From assembly GCA_945888515.1 (NCBI GenBank), contig CAMDAD010000003.1, positions 62,001-126,000 of the forward strand: DNA of 64,000 bases. Reading direction: 5' to 3'. The number at the start of each line of letters is the position of its first letter. Position 1 is the first letter of the stretch. The position numbers and the translations under genes are program-made. This document shows, one piece after another, positions 18,775 to 26,241 of the stretch. The DNA is from Akkermansia muciniphila (GTDB taxonomy: Bacteria > Verrucomicrobiota > Verrucomicrobiia > Verrucomicrobiales > Akkermansiaceae). The notes under the pieces are model-generated. The model was not told where the DNA came from. It did no database searches and saw only the letters and a list, made by a program, of their open reading frames with translations.

Positions 18775-19275
18775 ATGAAAAATACCAAACCAGCCGACGC
18801 CAACGTAATCGCACTCAAGCAGATACTCAACCTCATTCCTCTGGGAATGATCCATCGCATCGCAAACCAGACGGGGATCGGAAAGATGTCACGCACTTTT
18901 TCCGTTGTCAGCCACCTCACGGCGATGCTTTTTGCCCAACTCGCGCGAGCCATCGGCTTGAACGATGTTTGTGACTGGCTGCGCCTCAAAGCTCCGGTGC
19001 TCGCCTGCTTCGGTGCCACTCGCTTCTGCTCGCCATGGATTATCTCATGCGAACAAGGAACGTGATGCCTTGTTTGCGGAAAAATTGTTCTGGTCTGTTC
19101 TCGGTCATTTGCAGCATGCGAGTCCTTCGTTTGCCGCAGGGAAAAAGGCAAAGGTTTGCTGAGGTGCTTCAAGGTCAGAATTCATGCGTTCGATTCCACG
19201 GTCATACAGTTGGTCGCCAATTGCATGGAATGGGCGAAGCACCGCCGGCGCAAGTCGACTGCCAAGATCATCCCC
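18775..19275 (+). mobile_element. IS4-family transposase relic, copy B
   Basis: Begins with an ATG and MKNTKPADANVIALKQILNL, the full N-terminus of the same IS4-family transposase as copy A. It shows the same extra base after the FGAT codons (near 19020), then SHANKERDALFAEKLFWSVLGHLQ. One base is lost in an A-run at 19142-19146 (five A where six would keep the frame), followed by RIHAFDSTVIQLVANCMEWAKHRRRK, which contains the first catalytic Asp. It stops after KSTAK; the remaining DDE residues are absent. A 9-bp direct repeat ATCCCTGCC flanks it at 18750-18758 and 19334-19342, within the 9-12 bp target duplications known for IS4 elements, though chance is possible. Not functional. Confidence 0.8.
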
Positions 19276-19280
19276 CATGC

Positions 19281-19311
19281 AAAAGAGGAGCGCATCTCAC
19301 GCTCCTTTTTT
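19281..19311. terminator. Hairpin terminator, probably bidirectional
   Basis: Perfect stem AGGAGCG (19286-19292) / CGCTCCT (19300-19306) with a 7-base loop. It is followed on + by a run of six T (19306-19311) and preceded by AAAAG, so it reads as an intrinsic terminator both ways. On the minus strand it lies about 50 bases after the ABC permease stop and would end that operon. A second perfect hairpin, AGGGAT/ATCCCT at 19323-19339, lies between them. Confidence 0.65.
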
Positions 19312-19359
19312 CGGAACGGTAGAGGGATTTCACATCCCTGCCCAGGCCCCACCTGAGGT

Positions 19360-20208
19360 TTAGGTCTTAAAATCCCGCGATTGGAAACTCAACCAACCGA
19401 TGACAAACACCGTGGCATTGAGACCAAGCAAAAAAGCGAAAGACTCCAGCACTTTGGCCCAAGGCAGGTAGTTTTCCATCAAGAACAACCAGGCACTCAT
19501 GCGCCAAGTGACAAACCATTGTTCGTAAGGGCGGAAGAAGGGGAAGTTTTGCAGGATCATATCCACGAACAAAATGCTCAGCGTGACGATTGTGGCCGCG
19601 GCAGGTTTCATGCGAAAACACGAGAACATGAAGGCGATCGAAGAGATTGTGATCATGCTGAAGCCAATGCCCAGTGCACCCAGTGCGAGCCTTGAGGCTC
19701 CCTCGGCCCATTCGGGATAAGCGGCGAAAACTTTCATCTTCGGCTCCATTACGAACAAGCCGCCTTCCCAGCCCACAGCGGCAACTGCCATGGCGTAACC
19801 AGTGATGCCGACGAAAAACACGAAGCTTACGGTGTAGAGGCAGACGGCGGCATATTTCACCAACAACAAACGCAAGCGTGTGATGGGTCGAGCGAAAATC
19901 AGGCGCAGATTACCGTCCTCATTTTCCTTAGCCACAATGTCCCCCGCTACAAGAGCAAAGAAGACCGAACCTAACACAAACATGCTCAGCAGCATGATCG
20001 TGAAAGTGATCGAGAGTGAGCTGTAATAGGTATCAAATTCCAGACCATTATTCTGCAATTGCTTGCGTGTGAAGTCTTGTGTCCGATCGAGTTTGTAGAC
20101 CACAAGGATGAGGATCTCCATCGCGAGGAAAGCGACATAGCCGATGTAGGTGCGGGGACGGGCGAAGAGCTTGCGCATCTCGCCATTGAGTTGTGCGAGA
20201 AAGGTCAT
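19360..20208 (-). CDS. ABC-2 type transporter permease
   Basis: 282 residues with about six transmembrane segments arranged as in ABC-2 permeases: a first helix after LFARPRTYIGYVAFL, a polar loop of about 40 residues, then helices ITFTIMLLSMFVLGSVFFALVAG, YAAVCLYTVSFVFFVG, IGFSMITISSIAFMFSC, a re-entrant ILFVDMILQNF and a C-terminal helix ending VIGWLSFQSRDF. The motif GDIVAKENEDGNLRLIFARPITR is typical of the coupling region after helix 2. Its start overlaps the ATPase stop by 4 bases, so the two form one exporter. The substrate is unknown; the operon also carries a pseudopilin and a small membrane protein. Confidence 0.85.
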   Translation of the reverse strand: MTFLAQLNGEMRKLFARPRTYIGYVAFLAMEILILVVYKLDRTQDFTRKQLQNNGLEFDTYYSSLSITFTIMLLSMFVLGSVFFALVAGDIVAKENEDGNLRLIFARPITRLRLLLVKYAAVCLYTVSFVFFVGITGYAMAVAAVGWEGGLFVMEPKMKVFAAYPEWAEGASRLALGALGIGFSMITISSIAFMFSCFRMKPAAATIVTLSILFVDMILQNFPFFRPYEQWFVTWRMSAWLFLMENYLPWAKVLESFAFLLGLNATVFVIGWLSFQSRDFKT

Positions 20209-21107
20209 GCGCTGCGGGTTGTGTGGTGTTCTTTTTTGATTTCCATGTAAAGATCCTCTAGGGAACGATGTTTCGGCGTGAAGGCGCTGACGTTTACGCC
20301 TGCCAGAATCAGATCGCGAAGTACCAGTGCTGGATCGACGTGGCGCGGCAAATGAATGACGCTGGCACTCTCGACCACGCCGCCATGCGGCGCGAGCAAC
20401 GAGGCGATGGGCTCAGATGGAACGGCATCGATCTCATAGCGCACCTGCTCTTCCGCCAGACCTTTGATCGGACCTTCAAAAACACGCTCTCCACCTTGCA
20501 GGATGGCGATCCGATCACACATCTGCTCGACCTCAGCGAGCAGGTGGGAATTGAATAGCACCGTCATGCCGCGCTCCTTGCGCAAATCGAGAATGAAATC
20601 GCGAAACCACTTGATACCCTCGGGATCTAGACCGTCGGTGGGCTCATCTAACAAAAGAATTTCCGGCTCGGGCAACAATGCCTGCGCGAGAGCGAGGCGC
20701 TGACGCATACCGTGACTGTAGGTTTGCACTTTGGTGTCGATTCGTTTCGTTAGGCCGACACGATCGACGACATCACGCGCGAGTTTTTCATCGAACGGAG
20801 CGGAATAATTCATTAGAATTTTCAGGTTCTGCCAGCCACTGAGGTATTCGTAAAATGAGGGCGCTTCAAAAATGGCACCTACCTTGCGCAGCGCGCGGCC
20901 ACGGTCTTTTTGGATGGAGATGCCATCGATCAGCACATCGCCCTTAGTCGGCGCGACCATGCCGAGGATGATGCCGAGCGTGGTGCTTTTCCCCGCGCCG
21001 TTGTGACCGAGCAGGCCATAGATTTGGCCGCGTTCAACACGGAAGGAAACGCCCTTCAACGCGGGCATGCCACGGAAATTTTTCCACAGGTCGTTAATTT
21101 CTAACAT
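20205..21107 (-). CDS. ABC transporter ATP-binding protein
   Basis: 300 residues. Walker A GLLGHNGAGKST ends at residue 42, the ABC signature is YSHGMRQRLALAQAL (from about 130), Walker B is ILLLDEPTDGLDPEG (150-163) and the switch His is in LFNSHLL. The C-terminal 80 residues follow the usual ABC-2 ATPase extension. It energises the adjacent permease, whose start overlaps its stop (ATGA). The preceding gene, a pseudopilin, ends 12 bases upstream. Such ATPase/permease pairs move lipids, polysaccharides or drugs or act on the envelope; nothing here identifies the substrate. Confidence 0.92.
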   Translation of the reverse strand: MLEINDLWKNFRGMPALKGVSFRVERGQIYGLLGHNGAGKSTTLGIILGMVAPTKGDVLIDGISIQKDRGRALRKVGAIFEAPSFYEYLSGWQNLKILMNYSAPFDEKLARDVVDRVGLTKRIDTKVQTYSHGMRQRLALAQALLPEPEILLLDEPTDGLDPEGIKWFRDFILDLRKERGMTVLFNSHLLAEVEQMCDRIAILQGGERVFEGPIKGLAEEQVRYEIDAVPSEPIASLLAPHGGVVESASVIHLPRHVDPALVLRDLILAGVNVSAFTPKHRSLEDLYMEIKKEHHTTRSA

Positions 21108-21119
21108 ATTCGATGAGGC

Positions 21120-21686
21120 TCAGGGAGAAGTGTTCATTTTGAATTCCTTGCTGGCGGAGTAGTCCGCATAGAGAATGTTCACGCCGGATTCTCCCGGGTG
21201 CCACGCCTCCTTATCAGTGACGAGTGGAACGCGAGAGGGATCACCTCTCACGCCGAAGAAAACAAGCCGCAGTTTGTTGCGTCCGCTTTGCGTGGAGTTC
21301 CACAAATAGCTGGAGCCGGTATCGCGGAAAAAGGTTTTGTCTTCGGGACAATGGAACACGTCCTCACTGGAGAGATACTCGTTCAGGGTATTATCCATCA
21401 CCGGCAAGTCTTCATCGCGGGAACGGCGTCCGGCTTCCAGGTTCGGCATGGTGTCATTGTGATCTTGCAAGTAGGACTCGATGCCGATGCCGATCTGACG
21501 CAGATTCCCCAGGCAAGTCGCCTGTCGCGCCTTCGCCAAGAAGGATCGGCTAACCGGAATGACCAACGCTGACAATGCCGCAATGATGGCGATGGCAACC
21601 AGCACTTCCACCAAGGTGAAACCGCGGGCGCTAACGCCACTGACGTCGCCACGCACTCTGCGCTGATCCCTCATGATGGTTCTCAT
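21120..21686 (-). CDS. Type II pseudopilin-like (prepilin N-terminus) secreted protein
   Basis: 188 residues. A prepilin peptidase site is visible: after a basic leader the sequence reads RGFTLVEVLVAIAIIAALSALVIP, with G/F cleavage and Glu at +5. The mature part has an amphipathic helix (ARQATCLGNLRQIGIGIESYLQDHND) and a small C-terminal domain with HCPEDKTFF, typical of the many PVC-bacterial pseudopilin-like proteins. It would be inserted by a prepilin peptidase and may form short pseudopili or stay as a membrane-anchored surface protein. Its start overlaps the stop of the upstream gene by 4 bases and it leads into an ABC exporter, which is unusual company for a pilin-like protein. Confidence 0.82.
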   Translation of the reverse strand: MRTIMRDQRRVRGDVSGVSARGFTLVEVLVAIAIIAALSALVIPVSRSFLAKARQATCLGNLRQIGIGIESYLQDHNDTMPNLEAGRRSRDEDLPVMDNTLNEYLSSEDVFHCPEDKTFFRDTGSSYLWNSTQSGRNKLRLVFFGVRGDPSRVPLVTDKEAWHPGESGVNILYADYSASKEFKMNTSP

Positions 21687-22324
21687 GATTGCGGGGGACC
21701 AAAGCGATTGCCGCGCAGGCCTTGCATTACCTCGTTCATCGATTCCATCAAAGGGGCGAGGTCGAGCTTCGTATCCGTGCTGGCTTTTTCAAAATACGCG
21801 CGCATTCCCTCCTCGGTGATTTTTTTTATGACATCAGCCCCCAAATCCTTGGTTCGCTCCATTTCTTCGGCCGTTTTCCCTTTGGCAATTTCCTCCAGCC
21901 CTTGTTTGACAAAACGTTTGCGTTCGGCAGGAGGCATCTGATCGAGCGCCTGCATGAATCTATTCATGCTCTCGGCCACGGTGAGATCGATAAACAAAAC
22001 TCTCTCCTGCGCACTGAGCATGCGAAAGAAATGTTCGCTACTGCGATTTTCTCGGTTTTTTTCGCGCTCACTGAAATCGAGCCGATTCGTCAACTCAGCG
22101 ATCTCGCGGATTTTTTCCTCGCGCTTTTTGGCCACTCCACCATTTCCGTGATCTCCCTGAGACCAATCATCGAAAGCTGCCTCTGCAATCTCTTGCTGAA
22201 TCCGCTCGGCGGTGATTTTTTTCGAGCCCGCCCAACTGCGCACACCAAAAACGATGAGCCAGATGACGACAAGCGCCGCAATGGCCTGAATCAGAAAACG
22301 TTTTTGCTGCATAAAAGTTGACAT
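21683..22324 (-). CDS. Small membrane-anchored protein, unknown function
   Basis: Start placed at ATG 22324 (MSTFMQQKRF), just before an N-terminal transmembrane helix (IQAIAALVVIWLIVFGVRSW); ATG 22312 is possible and the longer open frame upstream looks non-coding. About 213 residues. The rest is very charged and helical (KKREEKIREIAELTNRLDF, MPPAERKRFVKQGLEEI), with the repeated sense of residues bracketing a heptad-like pattern. No family recognised. First gene of the operon leading to the pseudopilin and ABC exporter, with which it overlaps by 4 bases. It may act as a membrane-tethered periplasmic helical protein. Confidence 0.7.
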   Translation of the reverse strand: MSTFMQQKRFLIQAIAALVVIWLIVFGVRSWAGSKKITAERIQQEIAEAAFDDWSQGDHGNGGVAKKREEKIREIAELTNRLDFSEREKNRENRSSEHFFRMLSAQERVLFIDLTVAESMNRFMQALDQMPPAERKRFVKQGLEEIAKGKTAEEMERTKDLGADVIKKITEEGMRAYFEKASTDTKLDLAPLMESMNEVMQGLRGNRFGPPQS

Positions 22325-22463
22325 ACAGTAGCGCAGCATTTCCGTTGCGCAAGGGGCGAATCTCAGAACGAGAGCAAGATAGCGAAACCCGCAGCCAGAA
22401 GCATCGCGATGGTGCAACGGATGTTGTCAGAACTCGGCAGCTTCCTCACACTCCGAAAAAATC

Positions 22464-23624
22464 TTATACTCGTGGGGGCGCTACGGTTTGCCCTTCCACC
22501 CAGGTGCCGCGTAAGCTGGCGGATAGAGTATAGTCGTTGTATGTGGACATATCTTCCAACCAATTCCCCAGCGTGCTCGCCAACTTATCCAGCGGATGCA
22601 TGAAGTGGCTCGGTATAGGCGAAAACCAATCCACCGCGTGATCATGACTCAGGCACACTAACGAAATATCTCTGGGCACTTGCAGTCCTTTTTCCTGAAC
22701 GTAGCACAGTGCGGCGATGTATTCGCGCCAGTCTAGGCAAATGATCGCCGTGGGAGGCGTAACCGCAAACGCGCGATCGAGGCATTTACGGAAAATATCG
22801 AGCCCGCTCGAGTCATCAGAGGGCGTATTGAGATCGGAAATGAAATCGTGATTCGCCATGATCAGCTTGCGACTGATCATGCCTTTCAGGTTCGCGGCGA
22901 AAGAAGGCGCGCGTTCGCACAAGGGCAGAGTGATTTTGTAATGACCTAAGGCGATCAAGCGATCGAGCGCCTCTTCTAACATCAAACTGGAGGACACACC
23001 GGCCATAGGCACAGAAAATTCTGCCAAGGCACCGCCGCAGAAGAACATGGGAATCTTGGTATCACGTGCCCATGCAGCCATCGCAGGCGTGCCAAGTATG
23101 GCCACAACAGCTTGGGGCTTTTCCAAATGGACCAGGTCATCCCACTGCTTCTGTCGGCGTTTGCCGGAGGCGTAGTCATCGAGGTGAAAGCGGATACTCC
23201 AGCCATGCGGCGTAAGAATTTCCCACAGGTGCAGCAGCAACTGCGAGGTGCCACGGGCGGGTTCGGTGCGACCGCTCTTCGGCGCCAGAAGCAAGAGTGT
23301 ACGGAGGACTTGCTCCTTGCCCTTGGATTTCAGAATCACATCGCGATGAATCGTAAAACGCCGGCGAATGCCTTCGTTACTGATCCATCCATCCTGACGC
23401 ACGCGCTCGACTGCTTTAACCATCGTGGCAGGACTAACACCGAAGGAAGTGGCCAGAGTGCGGATGCCCGGTACGAACTTCTCCCAACTGCCAGAACGCA
23501 AATTGCGCCTGAGGGCCATCTCCGCCTGTAATACACGACTATCTTTCACCACTGGTCCGGCAAGATGCTGCGACAAATTCGCCATCGGATTAGCGCGCTT
23601 TTTCCTTTTGCGTTTAGTTTCCAT
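22464..23624 (-). CDS. GntR-type HTH / LacI-like sensor hybrid transcription regulator (1)
   Basis: 386 residues. Following a basic start (METKRKRKKR), residues of about 40-85 form a GntR-type winged helix (GIRTLATSFGVSPATMVKAVERVRQDGWI). The remaining 270 residues resemble a LacI/periplasmic-binding sensor (VVAILGTPAMAAWA, PMFFCGGALAEF, LDRLIALGHYKITLPL, PTAIICLDWREYIAALCYVQEKGLQVPRDISLVCL). This fusion is the common sugar-responsive regulator layout of Verrucomicrobia. A paralogue with the same organisation lies at 31996. The gene is divergent from hisC across 146 bases. Ligand unknown; a mono- or oligosaccharide is likely from the family. Confidence 0.85.
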   Translation of the reverse strand: METKRKRKKRANPMANLSQHLAGPVVKDSRVLQAEMALRRNLRSGSWEKFVPGIRTLATSFGVSPATMVKAVERVRQDGWISNEGIRRRFTIHRDVILKSKGKEQVLRTLLLLAPKSGRTEPARGTSQLLLHLWEILTPHGWSIRFHLDDYASGKRRQKQWDDLVHLEKPQAVVAILGTPAMAAWARDTKIPMFFCGGALAEFSVPMAGVSSSLMLEEALDRLIALGHYKITLPLCERAPSFAANLKGMISRKLIMANHDFISDLNTPSDDSSGLDIFRKCLDRAFAVTPPTAIICLDWREYIAALCYVQEKGLQVPRDISLVCLSHDHAVDWFSPIPSHFMHPLDKLASTLGNWLEDMSTYNDYTLSASLRGTWVEGQTVAPPRV

Positions 23625-23770
23625 GAAGATCAGTAGTACAGATCCCGTTCCACATGAAAAGGAAAGACTTCGATCATGTCAGCATTTTCCACCCATTTCT
23701 CTCAATGCAATCCAACGAACATGAATCAGAGGTTGACGGTCATGCGAATCGATGAAATCTTGCGCCTGCC

Positions 23771-24865
23771 ATGGCTGTGGAAAATTTTGCCAATCGTTTT
23801 GTCTGTGATTTGGTCGCGTATGAACCGGGAAAACCCATCGATGAAACCGCTCGCGAGCTAGGGCTGCGTCCGGAAGATATCATCAAGCTCGCCTCGAATG
23901 AAAATCCACTTGGCCCTTCACCCAAGGCAAAAGAAGCGATGCGCTTGGCCCTAGAAGAGGCTCACATTTACCCCGATGGCGGCGGCTACCGACTGCGCAC
24001 GGCGATCGCAGAAAAATTCGGTCTGGGACGCGAAAACGTGATCCTCGGCAATGGCTCTAACGAAATCATCGAGCTACTATGCCATAGCTTTCTCCACCCC
24101 GAAGCGGAGTTGATCGCTGCGGAGCATGCTTTTGTGGTCTATAAACTCATGGCCACACTATTCGGTGCCAAATACGTGAAGGTCGCAGATCCCGGCTTTG
24201 TTCACGATTTGGATGCCATGGCCGATGCTATCACGCCAAACACTCGCTTGGTATTCATCGCGAACCCTAACAACCCCACCGGCACGATGGTTGGTCAGGA
24301 AGCGCTGGATCGTTTCATGGACCGACTGCCGCAACATGTCATCGCCGTATTCGATGAAGCGTATTATGAATTTCTCGACGACGCCCCCGACACGCTGAAA
24401 TACATCCGCGAAGGTCGCAATGCCTGCGTGCTGCGCACCTGTTCGAAGATCCACGGCCTCGCCGCCCTGCGCGTTGGCTTCGGCTTGGCTCCCAAAGGCT
24501 TAGCAGACATCCTGCAAAAAGCACGACAGCCTTTCAACGTCAACGCCATCGCGCAGGCAGGGGCTCTCGCGGCTCTCACGGATGACAGCCACATGGAAAA
24601 AACCAAAGCCGTCAACAGCGAGGGTCTCGCGTTTTATCATCAGGCATTCCGCGACCGCGGTCTGGAGTTCGTGCCCAGCGTGGCAAACTTCGTTCTCGTA
24701 AAAGTGGGCGACGGCGACGGCCTGTTCCGCAAGATGCTGCAGCGCGGCATTATCTTGCGCGCGATGAGCAGTTACATGCTACCCGAGTGGGTGCGCATCT
24801 CCGTCGGCACCATGGAGCAGAACCGACGCTGCATCGAGGTCATGGATGAAGTCCTGAGTCGGTAA
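23771..24865 (+). CDS. hisC: Histidinol-phosphate aminotransferase
   Basis: 364 residues, the full length for HisC. It is a PLP-dependent fold-type I aminotransferase that transfers the amino group from glutamate to imidazole-acetol phosphate in histidine biosynthesis. Seen: LASNENPLGPSP near 40-51, GNGSNEII (95-100), NPNNPTG (165-171), DEAYYEF (195-201) and the PLP-lysine K226 in RTCSKIHGLAALRVG. The usual residue before S-K is Phe; Cys here is a mild variation. No other his genes are nearby, so it is an isolated copy. It may also serve aromatic amino-acid transamination, as HisC does in some bacteria. Its stop codon is immediately adjacent to that of the convergent symporter gene. Confidence 0.9.
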   Translation: MAVENFANRFVCDLVAYEPGKPIDETARELGLRPEDIIKLASNENPLGPSPKAKEAMRLALEEAHIYPDGGGYRLRTAIAEKFGLGRENVILGNGSNEIIELLCHSFLHPEAELIAAEHAFVVYKLMATLFGAKYVKVADPGFVHDLDAMADAITPNTRLVFIANPNNPTGTMVGQEALDRFMDRLPQHVIAVFDEAYYEFLDDAPDTLKYIREGRNACVLRTCSKIHGLAALRVGFGLAPKGLADILQKARQPFNVNAIAQAGALAALTDDSHMEKTKAVNSEGLAFYHQAFRDRGLEFVPSVANFVLVKVGDGDGLFRKMLQRGIILRAMSSYMLPEWVRISVGTMEQNRRCIEVMDEVLSR

Positions 24866-26131
24866 CTATTCGGGCGCATGCCCGGACTCCGGTTGTTTTC
24901 CATCGAGCACGCATGCCACGCAAAGATCGCCACTGACGTTAATCATCGTACGGAAACGATCGAGGAACCAATCGACAGGAATCAGCAGAAGACTATACTC
25001 TAGCGGAAGGCCCACAGCGGTGAGCACTAGGGTCATCGTCAGCATGCCGGAGGAAGGAATGCCAGCCGCGCCTATCGATGCCGCCATCGCGCAGAGCACG
25101 ATGATCAATTGCTGGGCGAGGCTGAGATCCGCACCTAACAACTGAGCGATGAATAAGGCCGCCATCGATTCGTATAAGGCCGTGCCATCGTTATTGAAAT
25201 TCGCACCCACTAGCGCACCGAGATTGGCCGACTGCTTGCGTAGCTTCAGATTGTTGCGCAGGCATTCGTAAGTCACGGGCATGGTAGCGGTGGAGCTGGA
25301 AGTGGAAAAGGCCATCACCAGAGCATCGCGGCAGTGCCGAAGCAACAAGCGCGGCGTGACCCAAGATTGCAGCTTCACGCGCAGCATGTAATAGCAAAAC
25401 TGTAGTGATAGCGCCAGGATCACCGCGACTACCAACCACAACAGGTTGATAAATGAGGAAAATCCGTTTTTCCCCACCTCCGCCGCAACCACACCCAGCA
25501 CGATGAAGGGCACGAGATGCACCACCCAGTGCAGAATGGCGATGAAGGCATCCATGAAGACCTTAACCGTGGTGGTTGTCGCATGAATGTCCGGCGAGAC
25601 GCGCCGTAGTGCCAAGCCTAACAAAATCGCCAGCACCACGACGCCGAGCACGTTGCCATCAGTGAAAGGACCTAACACGGTTTTGGGGAGTCGCTCGAGA
25701 ATCTGATAGATGCTGTCGGTGAGTCGGATCTCCGCAGCCTTCTCCTGCACCGCGCTGATCGTGTCCTGCAACTGCACGGCTTGTTCTTTTACCGCTGCCC
25801 GCTCCTGCACCAGCGCGTTGCGTTTTCCCGGCTGGATGAAATTGGCCACGGCCATGCCGATGACGATGGCTGCAATGGTATTGGTCACAAGCAAGCGGAT
25901 GAGTTGCGGCGTTTTTCCTTTCTCGATCTTCGCCCCCGCCAGCGCATGGACGATGGCGAAGAAGGCCACCGGCGCGGCCAGCATCTGTACTAGCCCCATG
26001 AGAATGCTACCCGGCTTCGCCAGCGCCACCGCGTCCGGCCCCTGCCACAAGCCCACCACCGCGCCAAGCGCCATACCGATGAGAGTGCGCAAATACAGCG
26101 GAATCGTTTGCCAACGTTGGAGCCAGTTCAT
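24866..26131 (-). CDS. Dicarboxylate/amino acid:cation symporter (DAACS, SLC1-like)
   Basis: Start set at ATG 26131 (MNWLQRWQTIPLY), in line with family N-termini; an upstream ATG at 26215 adds 28 unlikely residues. About 421 residues with the GltPh topology. The serine-rich re-entrant loop FSTSSSTATMPVT, the NNDGTALYE segment of helix 7 and GAAGIPSSGMLTM plus DWFLDRFRTMINVSGD of HP2/helix 8 are all present. It imports acidic or neutral amino acids or C4-dicarboxylates with sodium or protons. A charged insert of about 30 residues (RNALVQERAAVKEQAVQL) between helices 3 and 4 is also present. It ends directly against hisC (convergent, no gap). Confidence 0.88.
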   Translation of the reverse strand: MNWLQRWQTIPLYLRTLIGMALGAVVGLWQGPDAVALAKPGSILMGLVQMLAAPVAFFAIVHALAGAKIEKGKTPQLIRLLVTNTIAAIVIGMAVANFIQPGKRNALVQERAAVKEQAVQLQDTISAVQEKAAEIRLTDSIYQILERLPKTVLGPFTDGNVLGVVVLAILLGLALRRVSPDIHATTTTVKVFMDAFIAILHWVVHLVPFIVLGVVAAEVGKNGFSSFINLLWLVVAVILALSLQFCYYMLRVKLQSWVTPRLLLRHCRDALVMAFSTSSSTATMPVTYECLRNNLKLRKQSANLGALVGANFNNDGTALYESMAALFIAQLLGADLSLAQQLIIVLCAMAASIGAAGIPSSGMLTMTLVLTAVGLPLEYSLLLIPVDWFLDRFRTMINVSGDLCVACVLDGKQPESGHAPE

Positions 26132-26241
26132 CGTGCCGACTTCATAGCGCGGAAACCCCAGACAAGCAAAAGCAAATGACGGCATTCTAGCACAGGACGA
26201 GGCAGAGGCAGACAACCCTCTCCTTCGCCCATCTGACGCAT

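Noticed and set aside
15271..19275. Programmed ribosomal frameshifting to rescue the transposase
   Set aside because: No slippery run at the shared extra base, and both copies lack most of the catalytic domain, so no active product is possible.
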